Shown: piece after piece, positions 15,817 to 24,231 of the stretch
How positions within the stretch are numbered: the first letter of the stretch is position 1
Layout of the letters: each line of letters starts with the position of its first letter
Source: Pradoshia eiseniae
Lineage (GTDB): Bacteria > Bacillota > Bacilli > Bacillales > Pradoshiaceae
Length of the DNA stretch: 64,000 bases
NCBI RefSeq assembly: GCF_002946355.1
Contig: NZ_PKOZ01000010.1
Coordinates: forward strand, 1-64,000
Direction of reading: 5' to 3'
Notes under the pieces: model-generated
What the model saw: the letters and a program-made list of their open reading frames with translations, nothing else
Told to the model about the DNA's origin: nothing
The model's database searches: none
Translations under genes and position numbers: made by a program

Positions 15817-17505
15817 ATGGACGAAGAAGTTGTAAGGATACTTGAAAAATTCTCCGATTTCTTAGAGATTACAAATCCAATCAACTACTCCTTACGTCTT
15901 ATTGGTTGGACTATAATCAATGGCCTAGCTTGGCTAGTTGATGCTTTAGCTGATATTACTGATTCCGTATTGGGTCTTAAATCTTTTTTTAACCATAGCG
16001 ACATTAACGATTTTATTCATATGCTGCTTCCCTTGTCGGCTATCTTAATGGGATTCTCCCTCTTATACACCGGATACAGACTAATCTTTCAAAAAAAGAT
16101 AGATCGAGAAGTTATTGTCATCAATATCATCCTTCTCATGTTTTTGTTCGCCTTATTGAGCGAAGGTATGGATAAAGCTAACAAGTTTACGGATGAAGCC
16201 ATAGATGCTCTTAATATAACGGGTGATAGTTCCATGAGCCAAGAAATCATCAAAGACAATTTAATTGATCTTGCACAATTTGATGCAGCAGGATGGCAAA
16301 CGACTGACCTAAAGAATCCCAATCAGATTCCTGAACACCGAATACAGAAAATCGACATAACACAAACAATAGATAAAGACTTTACCTTCGCAAATGATGA
16401 TCAACAAATTTCTGAGATTGGACGTGAAGTTTTCGATAGTCGTTTGGGATATGATGATATGGGTAACCTACAAAAAGTCGATTTAGACAATGGATGGTTT
16501 ACTGTATTAGATGAAAAATACTATAGGTGGGGATGGAATTTCTGGACCATTATCGTAACACTAGGTATTACTGCCTTTACCCTACTAACCATCTCTATCA
16601 AATTGGCGAAGCTTTTCTTTGAACTGACATTTAATTATGTCCTAGTAACCATAATTGCTCCTTCTGACATACATTCTGGACAAAAAACAAAAAAGATTCT
16701 ACAGAGTATATTAAATATTTTCTTAACCACCTTCATGATCTTCCTATCCATGAAAATTTATATCATAGGAACTTCTTTCATCACAGAGACATTAGATGGT
16801 GTCGCTTATCTTATAGCTTTATTTGCTTTTTCTCTTGCAGTAATTGATGGACCCAATATAGTGGAAAGACTATTCGGCATTGACGCAGGTCTTAAATCTG
16901 GTTGGGGAGCTATAGCCGGAGCATACGCAAGCACTAAGGGGATAAGTAAAGGTATTCAGGGTGGAATAAGTGCCGGCAAGTCTATTGCCTTAAGAAGTTC
17001 TGATGGGAAGACACAGCTTTCTGGACATGCACATAACTCGAATGAAAGACGTCTACACAATGGAAAAGGAGAAACACCTCTATCCACCGACAACCTGAAG
17101 AACAAGTTACCCGCTTCTAATCACACCCAGATTAGAGGTCAACATACAGGTCAGAACATTGACTTACCAAAGGATTACTTAGAAGTTAATAAAAATTCCA
17201 CTCCTTACACAGAACAAGAACCTCAACTACAAGAAAAAAAAGTAGACAATCAATTCCCTGGACTACATCAAGAAATGGAAGCTCAAAATGCTAATGTTAC
17301 CCATACGCCAAGCAATCAAATAAAAGATTCTAACGCTAACGCTCATCCAAATATCAGAAACCATGAACAGAGTTATAACAAGACAGGATTTCAAATTAGT
17401 ATGGATAATGATAGCTCTCAATCAATTATACCGAGACAGGATTTTGCTTCAACAAAAATAAAGAATATCAAAAAGTATCATATTAAAAAGTCTAATAGAA
17501 TTTAA
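15817..17505 (+). CDS. VirB6/TrbL-like conjugation membrane protein
   Basis: 562 residues; ATG at 15817 with AAGGAGG. An N-terminal membrane domain has about six hydrophobic segments, interrupted by a ~130-residue extracellular loop (~120-235). From about residue 375 a long glycine- and then Asn/Gln/His-rich tail is probably disordered and cytoplasmic. The layout, with a VirB6-like core, SAGKS-type glycine-rich stretch and long polar tail, fits the channel membrane proteins of Gram-positive conjugative elements such as the pLS20 and Trs/TcpH groups. No VirB4 ATPase, coupling protein or relaxase is present nearby, so a complete conjugation machine is not encoded here. The homology was not tested. 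Confidence 0.6.
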   Translation: MDEEVVRILEKFSDFLEITNPINYSLRLIGWTIINGLAWLVDALADITDSVLGLKSFFNHSDINDFIHMLLPLSAILMGFSLLYTGYRLIFQKKIDREVIVINIILLMFLFALLSEGMDKANKFTDEAIDALNITGDSSMSQEIIKDNLIDLAQFDAAGWQTTDLKNPNQIPEHRIQKIDITQTIDKDFTFANDDQQISEIGREVFDSRLGYDDMGNLQKVDLDNGWFTVLDEKYYRWGWNFWTIIVTLGITAFTLLTISIKLAKLFFELTFNYVLVTIIAPSDIHSGQKTKKILQSILNIFLTTFMIFLSMKIYIIGTSFITETLDGVAYLIALFAFSLAVIDGPNIVERLFGIDAGLKSGWGAIAGAYASTKGISKGIQGGISAGKSIALRSSDGKTQLSGHAHNSNERRLHNGKGETPLSTDNLKNKLPASNHTQIRGQHTGQNIDLPKDYLEVNKNSTPYTEQEPQLQEKKVDNQFPGLHQEMEAQNANVTHTPSNQIKDSNANAHPNIRNHEQSYNKTGFQISMDNDSSQSIIPRQDFASTKIKNIKKYHIKKSNRI

Positions 17506-17687
17506 GATTCTAAAGGATCCATTTTGGTTAATCTCATTTCAAATGGATTCTTTTAATTTGCGCTAAACGCTTAAAACTTTCTGTAATACCAGATAATACA
17601 TGTAATTTTCTGTATTACATTGAACAGTCTTCACTTAACTGAACAAAGGTATAGCGTGAGCAGATTTATTTAATTTAACAAATATAA

Positions 17688-17712
17688 AAGCATTCCCGAA
17701 GGAATGCTTACC
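17688..17712 (-). terminator. Intrinsic terminator
   Basis: The 8-bp stem AGCATTCC/GGAATGCT with a 4-base loop is followed on the minus strand by TTTTAT. It ends the minus-strand transcript of the two genes at 17784-20745. Confidence 0.65.
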
Positions 17713-17783
17713 CTAGTCTTGGCATTAAACAAAAAGGAGACATTTTGCTGCACAAAAAGCATCCGGATGGCTACATAAAGCAT

Positions 17784-18050
17784 TTAATATATTCGTTTAA
17801 TTTCAATAACTTCACTTTTTTTATTTGGTATACTCAAAGCGTATGAATCGTTATCAGAGTATCTATGCACATAACGCTCTATTTTATTAACTATCTTAAA
17901 TTTCAAATCATTACTATCATATGCAAAATGATTAAAATCAGTTAGGATAACCGTCCTCTTGTGTGTGTTAAGATATATACCAATTTGATTTGCAGTATAT
18001 ACCTCATTTAACTCTAATGATTCTGGTACTTCGTCTTCATAAAAAGTCAT
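17784..18050 (-). CDS. Hypothetical protein downstream of the zinc-hook ATPase (88 aa)
   Basis: ATG at 18050 with GGGGGAT upstream. The product is acidic at the N terminus (MTFYEDEVPESLELNEVYTA) with alternating beta-like hydrophobic stretches (KRTVILTDFN, SYALSIPNK). The family is not recognised. It is 55 bp downstream of the ATPase gene on the same strand and before a shared terminator, so it may be a partner, inhibitor or effector of the ATPase. Confidence 0.55.
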   Translation of the reverse strand: MTFYEDEVPESLELNEVYTANQIGIYLNTHKRTVILTDFNHFAYDSNDLKFKIVNKIERYVHRYSDNDSYALSIPNKKSEVIEIKRIY

Positions 18051-18105
18051 ATTATCCCCCTTCTTTGCGAATATTATTAAAAATTTATACTTTTCAATTC
18101 ATGTA

Positions 18106-20745
18106 TTACTGCATTACTTTATCGTCGATTGACTCGAGAAGTGACAAAATATCTCTAACAACACTTCGATCAAATTCTGAATCTCTTTCTTCATCATGAG
18201 TACCTTTATTCAAATAATTCCATTCAATACTATGCTTATATTTTTCACCGACTAGCTCTTCCAATAGTGGAAAAACTTCTGAGAACTCTCCATTTGTCTG
18301 TTTTCTTATAATTTTATTTAAAGCTTTTGCTGTCGTCATTATATCAGGCTTACTGTCTGGTGTTCGTAGTTGTACAGAAACCTGAACATTGTATTTCTTC
18401 GCCATCTTTTTCCATAATCTGTATAAAATGTTTTCTAAAGCCCTTCTACAATTAGCTAAACAATCACGATATTGATTTTCTATTAATCTATTCTGAGCAA
18501 TCGCTAAGTAATTTCTTGGAAGATTTAACTTCACAGTAATTTTATTTAATTCTTCAAACTTGAGTAAGTCAATTCTTGTAACTTTATTGGGGTATTCTTT
18601 TATAGGAATATTATTTTCTAGATCTTTCACAAACTCTTCTCCATGAGTTGTTATAATTAGCTGTTTTTTGCTAATTTGGGAATCCTCAAATAATGTCGCT
18701 ATAATTCCCCTTCGATGCTCATCATCAATAGCATTAACTACATCATCAAAAATAATAAAGGGGAGCTTATCACCAACATTTTTTGCTAACAGAATTGCCA
18801 GACCTAAACATCTTAAATGTCCCTCACTTAGTACATGTAGTGCATCGCATTCATTTCCATCTCTAAAAGTAATTTTCATTTTTTCACCAGCATTTTGAGG
18901 AAGATAGATGTTTTCAAGTAAATCATACTCATAATCATTTCTATTAATCAAATTGTAAAATTTCATAGTATTTTTGCTTAAGTCTTTTACCAGAGATGCC
19001 GGCAACGCATCATTATATTCTTCTAATTTAGTTTTAAAGGATTTATATGCTTCAGAATATTTCTGGTTTCGTTCCACAACCAATTTTTCCTCTTGAACTT
19101 GTTTAATCAATTCCTCATTTTCTTTATTGAATGATTCAATTGCATCACTTGATATTCTTTCACTTTCAACGACAGACTTATACTTAGCAGAAATATCTGA
19201 AATACTACTCAAAGTTTTTTCATACTCTGAGTTTTTTTTTCTTAAAGTATCTATTTTACTCTCTACTTCTCTTACCTTACCATTGTATTCTACAAGTTCA
19301 TCTTTCAATCTAATTATCGTTTTATTATGATAGCAAAGTGTTTCTACAGTATCTAAAATATTTTCTATCTTTCTATCACATTTAATTAACCCATCATTTA
19401 ATGCCTTGATAACTTCACAATCTGCAAAATCAATTGATTCCGCTATACTAACTATTTGAGGAAATTGATTCGTAAGAGACTGAATCATAGAGTGAATTTG
19501 GCTTTCTAATTTTTCAATACTTTCTTCTAAGCTAATTACCTGTGTTAATTCCTCAATACCTTTTTCTGCATTTAAGAAAGGATCTTTAGGCACCATCAAT
19601 CGATTATCTATATATAATTCAGATTCGCAGGCTGGACAATTATTTATATATACTTCTCTATATTTCAATATAGAATTATATAAATCTTTTAATGATAAAT
19701 CAGCTTTATACTTTTTTATTTGTTCCTGAAGTAAATTGTATTTATCAATATTTTTCCTAATATCCTCATTTAAAACTTGTATTCGATCAATTCCCGGATC
19801 TTCCCTGTATTTTAAAGTAGATAACTCGGCTATCTCTTTGTTATTTTGTTGAATAAATCCTAAATCAGGACCGTCACTAGATATTTTCCTCTTTAAATGT
19901 TCAACTTTTTCAACATCAGGATAACTGTCGAGTAACTCTTTTTCTTGTTTTTTAATACTATCTTTTTTCAAAGCTATTTGTTCTATTTCTGTCTTATGTG
20001 CCGCTATTTGCTTTTCTTTTTGAGCCAGCTCTTCACTTTTTTTTCCGCGACAATCAAGATAGGTATCTATAGTTTCATTGAAATTAGTAACAAAACTATT
20101 AAAACTTTCTAACCCAAATAGAATGGCTAATCTCTGTTGTTGAGATTGACGAGTATTTGCCGCTATTCTAGCAAATCCTTCAATACGATTTCTTTCTATA
20201 AAGCAAAATCCATATTTTCTAGAATTGGGTATGATACTCACATCTTCATTTAACCGGTTGATTCCCATTAATAGAGGCGGCTGCCCTTTTTTTGAATATA
20301 CGTTCTTAATATACTCTGTGACCTCTATACGCTTATTTTGAGCTTCATCAATTGTACCTAATAATGAATATTCCAATGCCTCACAAAGACTCGACTTACC
20401 TGTTCCATTAGGCCCATAAACAAATGTATACGGATTTTTAAATTCAAAAATATTCTTGTCAGAGAACCCTCGGAAATTTTCTATAGTGATACTTGATAAT
20501 CTACTAATTTCTTCATCCATATTGTCTATCGTAGTTTTATCAAAATTAATTTCTTCAGAAACTTCATCTCCTTGTTGTTCTATTAATTTTGCTATCAATT
20601 TCCCTCGATTACCACGAGCATTACTAGTTGAGTCAATTTTACTAAAGTTCTCCAAAATAAGTTTTGAAAGCTTTATTTCATAACCACTGAACTTATGTGA
20701 GTTGAGAGATAAAAACTTCTTATATTCACTATTAGCTGTAGACAA
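18106..20745 (-). CDS. Rad50/SbcC-type zinc-hook ATPase with HEPN-like C-terminal domain
   Basis: The likely start is TTG 20745, 8 bp after GGAGG; the frame runs on to 20859 without a ribosome binding site. The ~879-residue protein has Walker A GPNGTGKSS near residue 110, long coiled coils, a zinc hook NCPACES in the middle, the ABC signature region LSEGHLRCLGLAILL and Walker B FIIFDDVVNAID. After the ATPase a ~150-residue domain has CRRALENILYRLW and LNKGTHDEER, resembling the DUF4145/HEPN layout also seen at the HsdR N terminus. Zinc-hook ATPases with HEPN-type RNase tails (RloC, PrrC) act in phage defence by cleaving tRNA. Whether this tail has an active site is unknown. It is paired with the 88-aa gene and is a candidate defence unit of element B. 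Confidence 0.75.
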   Translation of the reverse strand: MSTANSEYKKFLSLNSHKFSGYEIKLSKLILENFSKIDSTSNARGNRGKLIAKLIEQQGDEVSEEINFDKTTIDNMDEEISRLSSITIENFRGFSDKNIFEFKNPYTFVYGPNGTGKSSLCEALEYSLLGTIDEAQNKRIEVTEYIKNVYSKKGQPPLLMGINRLNEDVSIIPNSRKYGFCFIERNRIEGFARIAANTRQSQQQRLAILFGLESFNSFVTNFNETIDTYLDCRGKKSEELAQKEKQIAAHKTEIEQIALKKDSIKKQEKELLDSYPDVEKVEHLKRKISSDGPDLGFIQQNNKEIAELSTLKYREDPGIDRIQVLNEDIRKNIDKYNLLQEQIKKYKADLSLKDLYNSILKYREVYINNCPACESELYIDNRLMVPKDPFLNAEKGIEELTQVISLEESIEKLESQIHSMIQSLTNQFPQIVSIAESIDFADCEVIKALNDGLIKCDRKIENILDTVETLCYHNKTIIRLKDELVEYNGKVREVESKIDTLRKKNSEYEKTLSSISDISAKYKSVVESERISSDAIESFNKENEELIKQVQEEKLVVERNQKYSEAYKSFKTKLEEYNDALPASLVKDLSKNTMKFYNLINRNDYEYDLLENIYLPQNAGEKMKITFRDGNECDALHVLSEGHLRCLGLAILLAKNVGDKLPFIIFDDVVNAIDDEHRRGIIATLFEDSQISKKQLIITTHGEEFVKDLENNIPIKEYPNKVTRIDLLKFEELNKITVKLNLPRNYLAIAQNRLIENQYRDCLANCRRALENILYRLWKKMAKKYNVQVSVQLRTPDSKPDIMTTAKALNKIIRKQTNGEFSEVFPLLEELVGEKYKHSIEWNYLNKGTHDEERDSEFDRSVVRDILSLLESIDDKVMQ

Positions 20746-21143
20746 ACTGTTTTCCTCCATTTCACATCCGGATTGCATTTTACATAATTTCACAAAACAA
20801 CTACACAAGACTACTTTACCATATATTAGAAGTTTTAAGGTGTGAAATATAAATTGCATTTTGCTAGTTAATTAGGCAAAGGAAATTTAAGACTCGTGAA
20901 AAATGGTACAATGCAGAGCATAGTTATTGCCAATGCAAACGGTAACTTTGTAGAAGATGCCTTTGATTTTACGGAGAGAATCTTGCAGCGATTGAGGACA
21001 ATTAAAATAGATGCAAAAACGCTATAGTTTCATTTAAGCCGACTCATAAAAAATAAATCGGATGTCATGATCTAGCCTATGAGTAGGGAAGTTGTTTAAA
21101 TTCTCAACGAAAGTAAAAATATGGTTCTAAAGGATTTTGAGAG
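20746..21143. other. Stretch with a gene fragment, no intact gene
   Basis: The only coding-like sequence is a 43-codon frame from GTG 20896 to the stop at 21027 (plus strand; QSIVIANANGNFVEDAFDFT...). It has no ribosome binding site and reads like the C-terminal tail of a lost gene. The remaining DNA is AT-rich and leads into the inverted-repeat region. Confidence 0.4.
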
Positions 21144-21750
21144 AGAAAGAGCATAAGGAAAAACTGTTCCCAACTACGTTGTGAACCTAGGCAAAGCCTA
21201 GTGTTTTAATGGGGACATGAAATCCTTAACAGTGGGCTTATATGGGACCTAACTTTCCCTTGTTTTTATGATTGGTGGGCTTAAGTGGGATATATATTTT
21301 TTTATTTAGGGGCTTAAGTGGGTCCTAAATTAAAACAAAAACATGAGGGGATAAATACTCCTCATGTCAAGTCATCTTTGATAAATCTAGCTCTCTTTTT
21401 CATAAATCATGCTTATCATTTTTTCTTAAAGTAATTTCCCTTGTGCTTCAAACTCTTAGTTATTGTTTGTTTAAATTCATCAAATTTTGAACCATTAATT
21501 ATGCATTCAATTTCTAATTTATCATCTAAGAATGAATTGAGATAGCTACCCTTTTCATTTATAAACACAGCGCCCGGATAAGCCCATTATTAAAAATCAT
21601 CATATCCCGCATAAGCCCACGTTACTAAAAAACGTATAAAATCAAGTCCCATTCAAGCCCACCTATAAAGATTAAACGATATCATAAAAACACTAGGCTT
21701 TGCCTAGTATATCACCCTGGGTGATATCAGTTTTTCCTTATGCTCTTTCT
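21144..21750. other. Inverted-repeat iteron region, probable replication origin
   Basis: Perfect 23-bp inverted repeats (21144-21166 / 21728-21750) enclose perfect 21-bp inverted repeats (21187-21207 / 21687-21707; each contains CTAGGC AAA GCCTAG). Exactly 20 bp of different, self-palindromic sequence separates them on each side. Inside, three iterons of consensus GGGCTTAWRTGGGA point right (21232, 21274, 21308) and three point left (21573, 21603, 21646). The AT-rich centre has a hairpin ACATGAGG/CCTCATGT (21341-21367). Two sets of facing iterons around AT-rich DNA recall origins of phage-satellite islands that use their own helicase. A DUF927 helicase lies 2.5 kb away. An oriT or recombination function cannot be excluded. 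Confidence 0.7.
21416..21568 (-). CDS. Possible orphan ORF inside the origin region (50 aa)
   Basis: A GTG-initiated frame without a clear ribosome binding site encodes FINEKGSYLNSFLDDKLEIE... ending GNYFKKK. The amino-acid usage looks protein-like, but the frame may be the remnant of a longer replication gene. The family is not recognised. Confidence 0.25.
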   Translation of the reverse strand: MFINEKGSYLNSFLDDKLEIECIINGSKFDEFKQTITKSLKHKGNYFKKK

Positions 21751-21887
21751 TTTTATCCTCTACCTTTGTTTAGTAGATAGATACCTCCTACATCCCAACT
21801 CTTTCAAAACTATATTTATAGTGAAAATATAGAATCCATTGTTATATACCTAGCGATTTCTACATAACTATTATTAAGGAGGTTGAA

Positions 21888-23027
21888 ATGAAAAACATTT
21901 ATATAATTATCAATATTACCGTTATATTTTTTTCTCTCTCTTTCTTACTTATTGCTTTGATTACCATCTCTTCATATAAGATAACTCCCGAATTTATTAA
22001 TTCGTATAATCAAAACACAAACGAATGTAAAATTTGCTTATTACTTATAAAAGATGCAAATAAAAATCTGATTGATGACAACACTATTGAATCAATATCT
22101 TTAACTGAAGAATCTTTTAAGGTTATAACATCAATAGATATTGAAGATCCTAGAACATTTTTAGGAAGAGAACTGCCAGCTTTTCATTTCTTTGACACAA
22201 AAATACAAGTAGCTGGCATAGGAACCGACTATACTACATTACCAAATGAATCTCCTCCACCAATTGAAGAGGTATTAAAAGAAAGACAGATAAATGAAAC
22301 TGAAATAACTAAACAAGAGAAGACTACTAAAAAAGAACAAGATAATAATAGTATTAAGAAAACAACACAAGGAAGAAAGGTTGTATATCTTTATCATTCA
22401 CATAGCTGGGAAGCATTTTTACCCTCACTAAAAAATGCAGAAGTACCTGATGAAGCAACAAGTACTGACGAAAATGTCAATATTATATCTGTGGGAAGTA
22501 AATTAAAACAAGCATTAGAAGAAAAGGGAATAGGTACAGATCATAACAAGACTAATGTTGCTAAGGAATTAAGCAAAAGGGGATGGAATACGAACCAATC
22601 TTACCAATATTCTAGAGGCCTCGTCACTGATGTACTTTCAAGTAATAAAGATATTAATTACTTAATTGATATTCATCGTGATTCTCTAAGAAAGAAAAAC
22701 ACTACCGTTAATATTAAAAATAAAAGTTATGCTAGGTTATTTTTTATTATTGGGGAGGACAGCAAAAATTTCGAAAAAAATCTCAAACTATCGAAAGAGT
22801 TACATGAAGCTATTGAGAAAGTATATCCTGGGTTAAGTAAAGGCGTATTTTCGAAAAATAAAACGATGGGTAATGGCGTGTACAATCAGGATTTATCTGA
22901 AAACGCTATTCTTTTAGAAGTAGGAGGAGTAGATAACAACACAGATGAACTCAATAATACCATTCAAGCTTTCGCAGAAGTGTTTAGCCAATACTACTGG
23001 AAGACAAGTGGAGCAAAGGAGATATAA
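21888..23027 (+). CDS. SpoIIP-type N-acetylmuramoyl-L-alanine amidase
   Basis: 379 residues; ATG at 21888 after AAGGAGG. An N-terminal signal anchor (INITVIFFSLSFLLIALITI) is followed by a linker and a C-terminal SpoIIP-type domain with its landmark blocks YLYHSHSWEAFLP (~172), DIHRDSLRK (~262) and LLEVGGVDNNTDE (~348), including the His and Glu positions thought to bind zinc. SpoIIP degrades peptidoglycan during sporulation. Copies on mobile elements are more likely to open the wall for transfer or release, which is inference. The operon continues with a 52-aa membrane protein. An element-encoded wall hydrolase next to a VirB6-like gene fits a transfer role. Confidence 0.85.
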   Translation: MKNIYIIINITVIFFSLSFLLIALITISSYKITPEFINSYNQNTNECKICLLLIKDANKNLIDDNTIESISLTEESFKVITSIDIEDPRTFLGRELPAFHFFDTKIQVAGIGTDYTTLPNESPPPIEEVLKERQINETEITKQEKTTKKEQDNNSIKKTTQGRKVVYLYHSHSWEAFLPSLKNAEVPDEATSTDENVNIISVGSKLKQALEEKGIGTDHNKTNVAKELSKRGWNTNQSYQYSRGLVTDVLSSNKDINYLIDIHRDSLRKKNTTVNIKNKSYARLFFIIGEDSKNFEKNLKLSKELHEAIEKVYPGLSKGVFSKNKTMGNGVYNQDLSENAILLEVGGVDNNTDELNNTIQAFAEVFSQYYWKTSGAKEI

Positions 23028-23053
23028 AGAATTGTAACAGAAAGGAGAAGGTC

Positions 23054-23212
23054 ATGAGAAATTCACTTGCAATACTTTGGTTATTCATCATGTTTTTTAC
23101 TACTATTATCTCCTATTATAAATTTAGCATTACAATCTCAATTGCTTTCTTTTTATCGGGTATATTCATGGCGATTTTTTCATTAATTAACAACGAGATA
23201 AAACGTAATTAG
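23054..23212 (+). CDS. Small membrane protein (52 aa)
   Basis: ATG at 23054 with AAAGGAG 8 bp upstream, 26 bp after the amidase gene. The product has two hydrophobic segments (LAILWLFIMFFTTIISYY and ITISIAFFLSGIFMAIFSLI) and a basic end (NNEIKRN). It is probably co-transcribed with the SpoIIP-like gene and resembles the small membrane subunits found near transfer or lysis genes, but no family was recognised. Confidence 0.6.
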   Translation: MRNSLAILWLFIMFFTTIISYYKFSITISIAFFLSGIFMAIFSLINNEIKRN

Positions 23213-23245
23213 AAACGTTAACGGAACAAAGGAGATAGCTAAAAT

Positions 23246-23304
23246 AAACTGGTACATGCAGATAGGATTCTCGAGAGAAGTATCTTACCTACTTGTACCA
23301 GTTT
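23246..23304. terminator. Long hairpin after the amidase operon
   Basis: The 11-bp perfect arms AAACTGGTACA/TGTACCAGTTT enclose a 37-base region that can pair further (GATAGGAT / ATCTTACC). There is no T-run of more than three. It may be a terminator between convergent genes or a structural repeat. Confidence 0.45.
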
Positions 23305-23373
23305 AAGACATTATCTATAGTAAGGTTCCTATATTTTAATAACAGTATTAAATAACTTTCAAAATGAATATTA

Positions 23374-23913
23374 TCAGATAACAAGCTTCTCTATTCCATT
23401 AAATTTCAATCGGACCATTGCTTTAGCAATAGATAAATTACTATCATCTATATTTAAAAGTACTTTAACAATCGCTTCGTGATCTGCCTTTAAAACAACA
23501 CTGGCAAACTCCACTAACTGCTTACCTTTTTCATCAAGTTCGCTAAACTGACCAGATGATTTGCTCTCATATATTGTATCTTCCCAATCCCTTTGCCAAT
23601 TAGAATACTTATCTTCTTTAATTATCCCCAAGGCAGCATAAGTATAGAAAATCACTAGATTATGAGTGTCTCTTATATCCCACGGGAAGGTCCCCACATA
23701 CTTTATGAATAGTTCCTTATGGTGAATATTGATAAAAGGTATTACTTCTAGTGTATCTATTTTATCTTCTAGTATTCTTCTCTTCTCTTCATTAATTAAA
23801 TATGAAACACAGTCAACCATTGTCAAATGTTTGTGATACGCCATTACCCTTAAATCCCTGTAGTCTTCAGGGTGGATCCTTACGGTTTTGTATTTATCTT
23901 TTTCGCTTTTCAT
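23374..23913 (-). CDS. Ribbon-helix-helix-like protein (179 aa)
   Basis: ATG at 23913 follows GGAGG at the right distance; the frame extends to a GTG at 23928 that is part of that site. Residues ~5-50 (YKTVRIHPEDYRDLRVMAYHKHL then VDCVSYLINEEKRR) have a strand-helix-helix pattern typical of CopG/Arc-like DNA-binding domains. The C-terminal 120 residues are helical and unrecognised. Such proteins regulate copy number, partition or transfer of mobile elements. Its upstream DNA (23929-24231) has several GTTAC/GTAAC repeats that may be its operators. Confidence 0.55.
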   Translation of the reverse strand: MKSEKDKYKTVRIHPEDYRDLRVMAYHKHLTMVDCVSYLINEEKRRILEDKIDTLEVIPFINIHHKELFIKYVGTFPWDIRDTHNLVIFYTYAALGIIKEDKYSNWQRDWEDTIYESKSSGQFSELDEKGKQLVEFASVVLKADHEAIVKVLLNIDDSNLSIAKAMVRLKFNGIEKLVI

Positions 23914-23928
23914 ACTTTTTACCTCCAC

Positions 23929-24231
23929 GAATGCTACAAGAAAAGTTACATTTATCCAGAAAATACTACATGTAAAGATACAAGGTATGATTGCCTTTAT
24001 CCCTTAACCTAAACATAGTTCTAATACACAATATAGCCAGGTTACAAAGTTACATGTTTTTCTAACAACGTCAATTACTTTATCTATAAGTAAAAATCAT
24101 TTATCCTAATACCAAGAAATTGTATCTTGTGTAACCGATTATAAACAACTCCAATTTTTTCAAGCAATTCTTGATTCCCCTAAATAAAAGAGAGGCACAC
24201 TCATGTGTAACCTCTTTGTAACTATGTTACT
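23929..24231. promoter_or_regulatory. Intergenic region with GTTAC repeats and a terminator
   Basis: GTTAC occurs at 23945, 24041, 24049 and 24226, and its complement GTAAC at 24131, 24207 and 24218. The pair at 24041/24049 forms a tandem GTTACAAAGTTACA. A hairpin at 24191-24215 (AGAGG-ACAC/GTGT-CCTCT) with a T-rich minus-strand tail ends the DUF927 transcript. No gene is present. Confidence 0.4.
24183..24216 (-). terminator. Terminator of the DUF927 gene
   Basis: On the minus strand, AGAGG-TT-ACAC pairs with GTGT-G-CCTCT and is followed by CTTTTATTTA, 16 bp after the stop codon of the helicase gene. Confidence 0.6.
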
